A stretch of DNA of 64,000 bases, taken from NCBI GenBank assembly GCA_021414005.1, contig JAIOPH010000001.1, positions 1 to 64,000 of the forward strand, given 5' to 3'. Source of the stretch: Chthoniobacter sp. GTDB taxonomy: Bacteria > Verrucomicrobiota > Verrucomicrobiia > Chthoniobacterales > Chthoniobacteraceae. Below are positions 28,444 through 39,600 of this stretch, piece after piece. The notes under the pieces are model-generated. The model had not been told where the DNA came from. It saw nothing but the letters and a program-made list of their open reading frames with translations, and did not search any database. A program made the position numbers and the translations under genes. The first letter of the stretch is position 1. Every line of letters begins with the position of its first letter.

Positions 28444-31400
28444 CTATTTTGTCACCTTAAGGCGGACGAACTGTTTCCCGCTTCCCGCAGGGATGACGAC
28501 GGTTACATGGTCCATTAAACTGCCTGGAGTAATCGTCACCGCGCCACCGCTGGTCGCAGTTACCGGGATGGCGGTCCAGCCCACCAAGTCGCTGCCATAC
28601 TCCACCACCTGCGTGGTCGAGGACACCGAGGCCGTACTGCGGTCATATTCGAAGATCCAGTTGCCCGACGGTCTGCTCAACTTGGGCAAAATTGCAATCG
28701 AGGGCGTCATGGGTGCGCCCGTCAGGATGAACTCCAGAAGGTTCGAAATGCCATCGCGTTCGGGATCATCCAGCGGTCCGTCATTGAAGCCCGCCGTCAA
28801 ACCCTGCGCGGGAGCCGCCGCCCACGCCGCATAAGGCGACGCCGGCACCGTGGCGCTGGCCTGAGCGGAGTTCGGGCTTTCACCCGATGAAACCGTCGCC
28901 GACACCACGTAGTAGTAAGTCGTGCCGCTCGTCACCACCGTATCCGTGTAACTCGTACCACCGGCAGTGCCAACCGTCATGTAAGGACCGCCATTCGTCG
29001 TCGCGCGCTTCACATTGTAGCCCGTCGCTCCGGCGGATGCCGTCCAACTCAGCACCACTTGATTGCCGCCCGCTGTGGCGGAAAGAGCCGTGGGTGCCGG
29101 TGGCGCGATGGCCACATCGGCAAAGGTCAGGGCGGCAATGTTATTGGTGCCCTTGAGGATATTGGTCTGGCTCCAGGTGACGGTGCCCTTGAGATAGGTA
29201 ATCGTCGTCGCTGCAGCCGCTCCGGTAACATTGACCCTGACCAAGTTGCCCGACACGCTTCCTCCGGTAACCGTACCGACTGAAGTGCCGCTCCCGTCAG
29301 CCAGAAAGAAAAGACTCGAGGCAGTCGCCAAATTCCAAGCCATGTTCTGGCCAAACTCGAGAGTCACTTCGTTCTTCACAGCGGTGGTGAAGTAGGCCCG
29401 CTTCAAATCCGGCGCTGTAACGGCCGAGACCGGAGCATAGCCATAGTGATCCACCTCCACGAGGGGGCCGATCAAGTCGCAAAAGACCTGGTAACCCGCC
29501 GCGTCGTAATGACAGCTCGATCCCGGCACGACGCCCAGCGTGCTCATCACGCGCATATTCGAGTAGAGTCGCGACAGCGACCGCTGCACTTCGCGCAACT
29601 GATCGTTTCTTGAAACGTCTCCACACGCCCCAGGCCAGATCTGAAATACGTAGTAGTTGAGAATGTTGGGAAAGTCCTGCTTCCATGCCGCCGAGATGTC
29701 CACGAAGTATTGCTGGTAAAATTTGTAATCGTAATCCCCGTCCGGCCCCCCAGCCCCCTGATCCTGTTCACCCTGATGCCACAGCACACCGCGGATGCCA
29801 TGAGTCAGTTTCGCCCCCACTACGCGGTTATACAAATTGGCATAAATCGAATACAGATTACCCGCCGTCCCATGTCCGGCAGGGTTAGGTTGATGTTGGT
29901 CAATCCGGGTGCCGCCAACGGCACCGTTGATGATGCAGATCGGCATGTTGTCATTTGCCGAAAGTCGTTTGGCAAGATACCACCCCCAAAGACCAAGTTG
30001 CAGTTCCGATCCCTTGCTGATCGCGCTGCCCCAGCCCAAGGTCAGGCCATAGGTGCGAATCCAAGGATCGGTGGTCGAATCATTGGGTGCGGTGTTATCG
30101 GTGGCAAGAGCGTTCGATTGGCCTTCTATAATGTAGGCGTCGCCGCAGAGCAGGTTGGTCACGGTTGCGAGTGGCGCCGAATCGACACCACTGGACCTCG
30201 TGCCATAGGTCACTTTGTAGTTAAATTTGCCCGCCGCCACCGGCACGGCGAAGGAATAGGCTGTCGCCACCAACGTTTGGTATTGGGTGGAATAAAGCAC
30301 ATCGGCACCGGTTTCAGTCCGGTAAATCTTGAGATAGACCTCGGTGGCCGGAGCCGCCTGGGTGCCACGGTAGTAAATCGTGCCGAACCCCGTGTTATCG
30401 CGGGCGAAGAACTGATTGTTCACCGGCTTTTCGTTCGCCGCCGGAGTCCGCTGCACCCACGCGTCGCTGGCCGGTTCCTGCACGGAAATGATTTTCGACA
30501 CAGTGACCGGGCTTCCCCCATTGTCGATCGTCAGGCTCACGGTCATGGCACCGCTCCCCTGCGAGCGAAGCAGGGTCAGGACTCCGGGGGTGATCTGCTT
30601 GATCACGGCCACTCCATTGACGCTCCATTGGTAGTTCAACGTGCCGGCACCGGCCGCCTGCATCGCGACCAGGTTCGAGATGTTTGGTGTCACCGTAATC
30701 GTGTCCCGTCCGTTCCACGCATCGGGTGAAGTCAGCGTGAAGACTGGATCGGGGATGGTTTCCGTAACGGTGATCGGAATATCCACGGTCTGGATGGCCG
30801 ACGGGTAGATGCCCTTGAACTGGATCACATACGACTGGCTGCCTGAAACCCGGCCCGCCGCCACATTCAACGTGAACTGATCCACCGCTAGCACGGTCTC
30901 CTGCGCACCCTGCTTGAAAATCCAATACACCTTCTGCGCACCTCCCGCCTGACCGGTAAGGGTGGCACTGGTGCCTTCATTGATCGTTAGTGTAGCCGGT
31001 GCTGCGGAAAAGGTGGATCCCCCCTGCACCAAAGAACCAACCAGGGTTTGCAGTGGCTTTTGGTTCTCATATTCCATTTTGATCCAGTTCGCCGAGCGTG
31101 CCACCTTCGAGATTCGCACTTCGTCAATGTCCCCCGCATAGTAGTAGTTGCCATACCATCCTCCGATCCACATCCGTGATGGGTTCGGCAGGTTCATCGT
31201 GACATTGGCGGAATTGTCCAACTGTCCGTCCACATAGATCCGCGACACATTGGGACTTCCGGGAGTGTAGGTATGCACCACCTGGTGCCATTGCGCCGAA
31301 GTCAGGGCGACATTGCCGGTAACGCTGGCAAAGTTTCCGTCAACATAGATGCGCGGCGGACTGATCACCCGCACCTGCACCTTATTAAAGCCGCCGCCTT

Positions 31401-33666
31401 CGACACCCCAGTCCACGATATCGCAGTTCACTGCGCTGGTCCGAAACCACGCTTGCGTCGAATGCGCCGCGTTACCCTGGGCGAAGTTGGTGATCGTATC
31501 CCCGCAATGGATGCCCTGACCGGCGGCGAAACTCCGGCCCTTGCCAATCATCCCGGTGGCCAGGGTTGTCCCCGGATCGACAGGAGTGACCCATCCCACC
31601 ACATCCTGCACGGTTTCGTTCATATGAATTACCGCAGCATACCCATTCGTGGCATTAAAAACCGCCGCCCCGTTGGATTCCGCCGGCACGCCAGACTTTC
31701 CCCAATACATCTTGATCTCCTGCCGGGCATTCCCCGCGATCGTCGGCACATTGACCCAAATGCTGGCCACTCCATTGATCGCATCCCACTGTTCAATCTG
31801 ATAAGACAGCGCCGCCCCGGTCGCCGTGGTAAACCGAATGTCGCGCCCGTCGGTTTGCGCCTCACCGAAGTTAAAATTCGTACTGCTCAATCGTACCAGG
31901 AGCGGAAAATTCGTCTCCGTCGCACCGGCGGGAATGTTCGCGCCTTCCGGGGTGGTAATGATGTTGAGCGACCCGGAATGAGCCCAAGTCGCATAGGTTT
32001 GGACGCTCACGGTGTAAACCTTGGTAGTCCCATCCTGCGCAGTGACGGTGTAGGTGACAGGGTTGGTGAAATTTTGCGGGCTGCCCGAAGCCGGGCTCAC
32101 GGTGGCAAACTGTGAAAGCGTCAATGTTGGTGCCAGTGAGGTAATCTGCTGGTTGGGAGGCACGGTTAACACGAAGTTAGTCCCTGTGAGTGCCGCCGCA
32201 CCCAGTGCTCCAAAGTCGCAGGTAAGAATATCCTTTGCCGAACTCGCCGGGGTGACGGTGACCGTCACGGCATAGGAATTTACCGTCGCCCCGTCCGTAA
32301 CGGTGTAGGTTACTGGGTTGGCTACCGCAAATGTCGGAGTTGGCGGGGTAATGCCATCGTTCGGCTGATTGCACGCTCCGGTAGTGACGGCGAAGGTCGG
32401 CGCGAGGGTCGCCAGAGATGTCCCATAAGGCACGGTCAACGCAATGGTCTTGGTCACCTGATTGATGACGCCCGTGGAGCCGGGAATGCCAAAAGAAGTA
32501 ATAATGGCTTTCGATGTGAGGCTGAGCACGCCGGTCGCCGTGCTAAACGTCCAGTTTTGGCCCCCAATCACCTTGGTATAGACGTTGGCAACCGGACCCG
32601 TGAATCCGACCAGGCTAAATCCGGCACCAAACAACTTCGTAGTGGTATCGACCAATGTCCACGCACCGCTGGTTACGGTGACCGCCGAACTGTCGATGGT
32701 GAAAGCGCCATTCAACGTGGCGACTCCCCCGCCGGTGATCTTGTTGGCGGACGCATCGGTAATGGTAAACTTGTAATTACCGCTGCTCCCGACAATCAAC
32801 GCGCTGCCGCTGCTGACCGTTGTATTACCAGCAAAAGTACAGGCACCGGAAAGTGTGACGGTCCCGCCGCCGCCCACGCTGAGGCTGCCGGCACCGGATA
32901 TGGCACCCGACAGGGTCTGGCTCGCCGAGCTGAGATAGTTGAAAATGGTCGTGCTCGCCAGGGCAATATTCCCCGGGTAACTGCCGCCCCCCAGATTACC
33001 CGTCCCCGGAGTACTCCCCGCATTAGTACGCACGCCACCAATCGTGAAGTAGGAAGTCGTCACATTGTTCCCCTTCAACAAGGTGATCGGCCCGGTGAAA
33101 ATGTTGCTCGCCGGGAGGCTGACATAACTCACCGAGGGCGTCTGCGTCTGAAAGGTAACTTGCAGAGACATCGCGCTTCCGTTACCAGCATTGGGAATCG
33201 CGGAGTTGAACGTAACTGCCTCGCGATCCCCGTTACCACTGTAACCCGTGAAAACCGTAAGAGTCTGCGCGGTGGTGGCGGTGGATGTAATCGGACCGTT
33301 TAACGTAAAGTGGCTGTCATTGCCATTGAACCTGAGAGCAAGGGTGTTACTGCTCCCGGAATTAAGGTCAGCGAAAACGACGGACGCATTGTTGGCAACC
33401 GTCGGGGTTTGACTCGGCCAGGTTTGGAGCGTCCCTCCGCCCCGAATCGCTAAAACCCCCGTCTCATTCCAGGTTCTCACCGACGAGACGAGTGTCGTGT
33501 TGCTGTCGTCAACCGTGAACGCGGTCCCGGAATTGATAGTCGTCGCAGCGCGGGCCGATTGCGGAAAACCCAATACGCCAGCAAGGAACAAGGCGAAGAT
33601 CCAAGTCGCCAGCGCTGGGGGGACAGAAGCGCGGTTACGCTCCTTCGTTGTCGCTGAGGTCATCAC
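28444..33666 (-). CDS. Giant secreted protein: beta-strand repeats, Ig-like modules, DUF2341/LamG-like region, sialate O-acetylesterase (SASA)-like domain, FN3, C-terminal RLKV module
   Basis: 1740 aa; NFPLLVRLSSTNFNF...IRFTTATGAALSYQIEQWD (DUF2341-like); AYIIEGQSNALATD...GVLWHQGEQD (SASA-like); PPAPTALSATAGGNQVVLSWTAS (FN3). Confidence 0.83.
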   Translation of the reverse strand: MMTSATTKERNRASVPPALATWIFALFLAGVLGFPQSARAATTINSGTAFTVDDSNTTLVSSVRTWNETGVLAIRGGGTLQTWPSQTPTVANNASVVFADLNSGSSNTLALRFNGNDSHFTLNGPITSTATTAQTLTVFTGYSGNGDREAVTFNSAIPNAGNGSAMSLQVTFQTQTPSVSYVSLPASNIFTGPITLLKGNNVTTSYFTIGGVRTNAGSTPGTGNLGGGSYPGNIALASTTIFNYLSSASQTLSGAISGAGSLSVGGGGTVTLSGACTFAGNTTVSSGSALIVGSSGNYKFTITDASANKITGGGVATLNGAFTIDSSAVTVTSGAWTLVDTTTKLFGAGFSLVGFTGPVANVYTKVIGGQNWTFSTATGVLSLTSKAIITSFGIPGSTGVINQVTKTIALTVPYGTSLATLAPTFAVTTGACNQPNDGITPPTPTFAVANPVTYTVTDGATVNSYAVTVTVTPASSAKDILTCDFGALGAAALTGTNFVLTVPPNQQITSLAPTLTLSQFATVSPASGSPQNFTNPVTYTVTAQDGTTKVYTVSVQTYATWAHSGSLNIITTPEGANIPAGATETNFPLLVRLSSTNFNFGEAQTDGRDIRFTTATGAALSYQIEQWDAINGVASIWVNVPTIAGNARQEIKMYWGKSGVPAESNGAAVFNATNGYAAVIHMNETVQDVVGWVTPVDPGTTLATGMIGKGRSFAAGQGIHCGDTITNFAQGNAAHSTQAWFRTSAVNCDIVDWGVEGGGFNKVQVRVISPPRIYVDGNFASVTGNVALTSAQWHQVVHTYTPGSPNVSRIYVDGQLDNSANVTMNLPNPSRMWIGGWYGNYYYAGDIDEVRISKVARSANWIKMEYENQKPLQTLVGSLVQGGSTFSAAPATLTINEGTSATLTGQAGGAQKVYWIFKQGAQETVLAVDQFTLNVAAGRVSGSQSYVIQFKGIYPSAIQTVDIPITVTETIPDPVFTLTSPDAWNGRDTITVTPNISNLVAMQAAGAGTLNYQWSVNGVAVIKQITPGVLTLLRSQGSGAMTVSLTIDNGGSPVTVSKIISVQEPASDAWVQRTPAANEKPVNNQFFARDNTGFGTIYYRGTQAAPATEVYLKIYRTETGADVLYSTQYQTLVATAYSFAVPVAAGKFNYKVTYGTRSSGVDSAPLATVTNLLCGDAYIIEGQSNALATDNTAPNDSTTDPWIRTYGLTLGWGSAISKGSELQLGLWGWYLAKRLSANDNMPICIINGAVGGTRIDQHQPNPAGHGTAGNLYSIYANLYNRVVGAKLTHGIRGVLWHQGEQDQGAGGPDGDYDYKFYQQYFVDISAAWKQDFPNILNYYVFQIWPGACGDVSRNDQLREVQRSLSRLYSNMRVMSTLGVVPGSSCHYDAAGYQVFCDLIGPLVEVDHYGYAPVSAVTAPDLKRAYFTTAVKNEVTLEFGQNMAWNLATASSLFFLADGSGTSVGTVTGGSVSGNLVRVNVTGAAAATTITYLKGTVTWSQTNILKGTNNIAALTFADVAIAPPAPTALSATAGGNQVVLSWTASAGATGYNVKRATTNGGPYMTVGTAGGTSYTDTVVTSGTTYYYVVSATVSSGESPNSAQASATVPASPYAAWAAAPAQGLTAGFNDGPLDDPERDGISNLLEFILTGAPMTPSIAILPKLSRPSGNWIFEYDRSTASVSSTTQVVEYGSDLVGWTAIPVTATSGGAVTITPGSLMDHVTVVIPAGSGKQFVRLKVTK

Positions 33667-33694
33667 AGTGGGTGCATAAGATGGAAAGTGAGAT

Positions 33695-36600
33695 TTACTC
33701 CAGCCAGACCTTTAGTCGGTAGGACTTATCCGGCGCAGCTATCGGCAGAGTAGCGCTTACGGACTGGCCCGCACCCACAATCCCAGTGTAACCACCCACC
33801 CCACCCCATGAAGCAGGTGTCTTCAGATCCGTGGTGTAGATCAGATCATACTTCCGCGTCAATCCGGCGTAACCGCCGCCAGTTGCCGTCCGGGCCACAA
33901 AGCTCAGCACGCAGTTGCCACCGTTGCGGGTGATCGTCAGGAGCGGCTGGTCAGCGCTCCGCGGATCAGTGCCGAGGAGATACTCGTTCACGTTGCTGAC
34001 CCCATCGCCATCGGGATCAACTCCGTCCGCGGCGAGGCCCGCGGTGATTTCACCCGCCGTAAAGTGAGCCGGCCGCCACTGGGCGATCGACTCGACCACC
34101 GGAATGACCATGACCGCCGAGGTGCTGGCCGCATTTGTTACGTTACCCGCATACTGGGCGGTGATGTTGTGAGACCCGACCGTCAGGCTGCTCGTCGTGA
34201 CACTGGCCTGGAAGGACCCATTCAACGTGCCGGTGCCGATCAAGGTGACACCGTCGTAAAAAGACACGTTGCCAGTCGGCGCGCTGCCGGTCACCGTGGC
34301 TCTGAAGGTCAGGGCAGAGCCCAACGGCGACGGCGTGACGCCCCCAGTCAGGGCAAGCGTGGTAGTGGTGGCGGCGGGGAGCGGACCGACGGTCACGGTG
34401 CCGGTGCCGGAAAAGTAAGTGTCGTTCTTGAAGATCGCGGACGATGCCGTGGACCCGTAGGAGCCGTTGGCCTGCGCCGTGCCTCCGAGCGAAAGGGAGG
34501 CCACCTGCCGCGTGCCGCTGAAATTCAAGGCGGCCTTCGCGCCAGAGGTAAGGAGCAGCGCTCCCTGCCCGACCGAAGCCGTGCTGGAGAAGGCCAGGGT
34601 GCCAGCAGAGACGGTGGTCGTGCCGGTGTAAGTGTTCGCGCCCGAAAGAGTCAGGGTGCCAGTGCCAATCTTGATTAGGTTGCCGGTGTTAATGACCGGC
34701 CCGGAAAGCAATAGGCCGAAACTCCCCGTATCCACCACAAGCCGGCAGCCGGGAGCCAGATCCACGGTATTTGCCACTCCGGGAGCAGCCGTCAGATTGG
34801 CAACGGTGCGCAGATTGCCCGCACTGACGCTGGCAGCCGTGAGTTCCGTGCGCAACGGTCCGGTGCCCAGCGATCCGTTGTCATCAATCGTCACCGTAGG
34901 CGTCCCGCCATTGGTCGGACTGAGTTTAACCCCGCCGGAAAAAGTCTTGGCACCGGAGAGCATCACGCCGGGAGTCCTGCCGCTCCCTTGGATTTGCAAA
35001 ATGCCGCTGCCCGTAACCGGTCCGGTGATCCAGATGTCTTTCACCGTCCGCATGGTCACCGTACCACTTCCAAGGTTAAAAGTGTTACCAATCGCTCCGC
35101 CGGACGTGTTGCCCTCAAAGTTCGTCGTGTAAAACGTGGTCCCGCCAGCCAAAGTCACGGCCCCCGCGCCGAGGTTCAGCCGGCTCAAGTTGAGCACCAG
35201 CGTCCCGACATTCACAATAGCTCCCCCGCTAAAAGTGTTTGTGCCCGATCCACCGATCGTCAGAATTCCGGTATTCGCTTGGGTCAGGCTGCCGATTCCG
35301 GTAATAACACCGGAGAGACTCAGCGCGCCCACGCCGGTGCCGCCGACTGTCGTATTGGCGGCCAGAGCGATGTTGTTGGAAACCGTGATGGCATTGGCGC
35401 CGTTCTGATTGATCTGCGGGGGGGCGTTGACGTTAGTCTCGAACGACAGCGCATTGCCACTGACCGTCATCGTGGGCAGCGCACTGCCGAAGTTTACGCG
35501 GTTGAGTTGGAAGGTTCCGGCGAGATCGTTGACGCTGGCCGTTGCATACGGGCTGGTGTTGAAACTGAGCAGCCCATAGGTTGCCCCGCCGGCTGGAGGA
35601 GCCACGCTACCGGTCCAATTCACGCCGCTCGACCAGTTGCCAGGGGCAATGTTTGTCCAGGTAGTCAGTCCCACCACGTTTACGCTCACGGTCGCTGCGG
35701 GGGAATCAATCGTCCCGTCATTGACCTTGAAGGTAAAACTGTCGGAGCCGCTGTAGTTTGCCGCCGGCGTGTAAGTGACATTGGGCACAGGACCACTCAA
35801 GGTGCCGTGCAGTGGGGATGCCACGATGGCATAGGTCAGCGGATCACCGTCCGCATCGGTGGCAGCGAGCGTGATCGCGAGGGCCATGTTTTGCGCCGTG
35901 ACCACATTTTGCGCGCCGGCCACCGGGGTCTGGTTTACGGGTGTCGCCCCGACCTGCGTTGAGTTGGCGCTTTCGCCCGCGCCATTGGTTGCCGAAACCA
36001 CATAATAATAAGGTGTGCCATTGACCAACGGCGTGTCTCCGAAACTCGTCAGGCTCGTAAAGCCCACGGCCACGTAGGGACCGCCGCTGGTCAGGGATCG
36101 CTTCACAATGTAACTGGTCGCACCACTCGCGGCCGTCCATGTCAGGCCAGTTAGGTGATTGCCGGCCACGGCCGCCAGATTGGTCGGGGCGGCCGGCACC
36201 GGGACCGCCCCAGCGACCTGAACGACCACTGCGGGGGACGTGCTGGCCCCGTTGTTGGTGTTGCCCGCATACTGGGCGGTGATGTTGTAAGTCCCGACCG
36301 CAAGGCTGCTCGTAGTGACGCTGGCTTGAAAGGAGCCGTTCAAGGCGCTGGTGCCGATCAAACTGGCTCCAGCATAGAAGGACACATTACCCGTCGGCGT
36401 GGTGCCTGCCACCGTGGCGGTAAAGGTCAACGGAGAGCCCTGGCTCGACGGCGTGGCTCCGCCGGTCAGGGCGAGCGCGGTCGTCGTGGCAGGAGCGACC
36501 GTCACGGTGCCGGTGCCCGAGAAATAGGTGGCGGCGTTCGCGACGCTGTAAATACCGTTCGGCTGGGCCACCCCGTTGAGGGTCAAAGCCGAGATCCGGC

Positions 36601-39600
36601 GCGTGCCCGTGTAATTCAGCGCGGCCTTGGCACCGCTGGCAATGACCAACGAACCCTGCGCGAGCGAGGCCGCGCTCGAAAACGCCAGCGTGCCACCCGA
36701 GATCGTCGTCGAGCCAGTATAGGTATTGGTACCGGCAAGAGTCAGGGTGTTGCCCCCGGTCTTGGTCAGGCCTCCGGTATTCTGAATCGCGCCCGAAAGA
36801 TTAAGCCCGCCGGAACCCGTATTCACCGTGAGAACTCCGCCAAACTTCAGATCAATGGCATTGGTCACCTGAACGCCCGTAAGGCTCGTGAGCGACACCA
36901 GCGAACCGCCGGCGGAATTGCCCAAGCTGAACGTCCCCGTTCCCAACGCGCTAGCCGTGTTGATCTGGACGAGGTTGCCATCGCCAACACTAACTCCACC
37001 GCTGAAGGTATTGGCTCCATAGAGCGCCAGCCAGCGGGTGCCACCGCTCACCGCCAGACCACCGGGACCAGAAATAACTCCTCTCAGCCGCAGATCCGTC
37101 CCACCGCCAAAAGGAACCGGAACACTGACCACGCCGTCGCTGAGAACAAATGGATGGTTCATATCCACGGGCTGTCCCGACTGATCGGTCGGTTTCAAGG
37201 TGGTGCCACCAGCCATCGTCACCGAGCCCGTACCAAAAAACGCCCGCGTGCTTCCGGTTCCATTTCCATGCGGATTCAGCGTCCCGGCAGTTACCGTAGT
37301 GCCACCGGCATACCCGTTGGCGGCGGAAACGGTCAGGGTGCCGCTGCTTGTTTTAACCAACCCACCGGCTCCCGAGATCACCCCGGAAAGAGTAAGAGCG
37401 CCGGACCCGCTGCCGCCCAGAGCGGTGTTGACCGCGAGAGCCAGACTATTGGAAACGGTAACGCCGTTGGCGCTGCTTTGGTTTACCTGTGGGAGGGTTG
37501 CACCGTTAGTCACAAATGAGAGCGCGTTACCACTGAAAGTAAGGGCTGGCAGCGCAGTCCCGAAGTTCCAGCGATTAAGCTGAAACGTGCCGGCGAGGTC
37601 GTTGACGCTGGCCGCGGCGTAGGGAGTCGTGTTGAAGGCAAGCAGCGCATTGCTACCGCCACCCGCCGCGGGTGCGGCAGCGCCCGTCCAGTTGGCACCC
37701 GTTGACCAATTTCCCGGCGCGATGTTGGTCCACGTCTGCCACTGCACCACATTCAAGACCACCGTGGCGACGGGAGAGTCGTTCGTGCCATCGTTCACCT
37801 TGAAGGTAAAGCTATCGGTACCGGAAAAATTGACGTTCGGCGTATAGGTGAGATTGGGTGCTGTGCCGGAAAGGACGCCGTTCGCGGGCTGGGTGACCAC
37901 GACGTAGGTCAGCGGGTCATTGCAATTGTCACTACCGGTCAAAGTGATGGCTTGGCCGATATTGGGCGCGAGTTCCAGCGACTGCGCATTGGCGACGGGA
38001 GGGTCATTAATGATTGTGATGCTAACCGCGGCGGACGACACCACTCCTTCGCTATCAGTCACCTTGAACGTGAAGTTGTCCGGGCCGTGGTAATTCGATG
38101 CCGGGGTGTAAGTCAGGTTCGGCGCAGTTCCGGCGAGCGTGCCGTGGGTGGGATTCGACAGAACGGAGTAAAGCAACCCGTAACCCTCGGGGTCCGACGC
38201 GGTCAGCGTGATCGCATTCACCGAATTGACGCTCACGTTGACGCTTTGGGCCGTGGCCTGCGGCGCGTCGTTGATTGGAGTGACGATGATGCTGACCGTG
38301 GCGGGCGCGCTCGTCAGCGCGCCGTCGCTTACAGTGAAGGTAATGCTGTCCGATCCATTGTTATTGCTCGCCGGGTAGTTCGGCGCCGAAGTGTACGTGA
38401 GATTCGGCGCGGTTCCGCTCAGAGTGCCGTGCTGTGGCCCGCTGACAATCTGATAGGTCAGGGGGTCGCTGTCGGGATCCGTCCCAGCGATAACAATTCC
38501 TCGGACCGTCTCCTCCGGTGTCGTCACGGATTGACTCACAGCCACCGGCCGTCGGTTTCCGACTGTGCCCACGTCAATTGTGACCGTGCCAGCCGCGGAG
38601 TCAGCGCGGCCATCATTGGCTTTGAACGTAAAGCTGTCCGCGCCCGTGTAACCAGTCGTGGGCGTGTAAAGCAGGGCGGGGGCGGTGCCAGAGAGTGCGC
38701 CATGCGCGGGCGCAGTCACCACGCTGTAAGTCATGGCATCGCCATTCGGATCGGTCGCGGCAAGGGTGACGGACTTGGCCGTGTTCAGCGGCGTCGTGAG
38801 GGTCTGGTTCTGCGCGACGGGCGCGCGATTGGCGTCGGCTCCCACCGTCACGGTTACGGTGGTGGACACCGCGCCCAGAATCTCGTTGTAGGTCTGAAAA
38901 TCAAAGTAACCCAGCGAGTAGGTAATCCAGATCACGTAGTCCAAGATGGAACGGTCCACCGCCTGCACCCGCAGCACATAAGTGCCCGGCGTATCGAAGA
39001 TGGCGGTGCTGGTGGCGCTGGCCGTTGGGCCACTCGGGTTGAAAGTGACCGCGCCGGCACCACTGACTTTGGTCCAGACAAAATTCGGCACCCCGGCGTC
39101 CAGATCCGCAAGGGTCGCGGTCAGCACAACGCTATTGGTGGGCAGGGTAATGGCCGCAGGCGCAGCGCTGGCCGACAGGGTTTTGAAGAAATTTAGCGTG
39201 GGCGGATTCGTGTCGTTTTCAATGGCGGCGATCGTCGAGGCGATCTTGTCGGTAATGTTTTGGAGGCGCGCCGGACAGCAGCCTCCGATGGAATAGTCGG
39301 CGGCAAATTGCGGGATGTGGGCCTGCCATTTGTAGAGTGTGGGCAGCGCGTCCCTCGCGGCCCCGCGATAGGTGTTGGTGAGCAGGTCAAATGGATCCCA
39401 GTCATCTCCATGCCACGTCTGTTCCTTTACCATCAGAGCCAGCGGAATGCCTTCTTCGATCTTATACTTCGCAAGCGTTTGCAAGCCGGCATAGCGGATG
39501 ACATCGCTGAACATGCGGTCCGCCGGGGAGCGCTCGGCCACGGCGTCCACGATGCTTGGCGCCACGGCCTGAACATCCGCATAAGTCAGCCGGTTCTTAA

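Noticed and set aside
33700-38600. Regular repeats suggesting a CRISPR array
   Set aside because: Repeats are in-frame protein modules (beta-strand and cadherin-like) of variable spacing, not identical short repeats with unique spacers.
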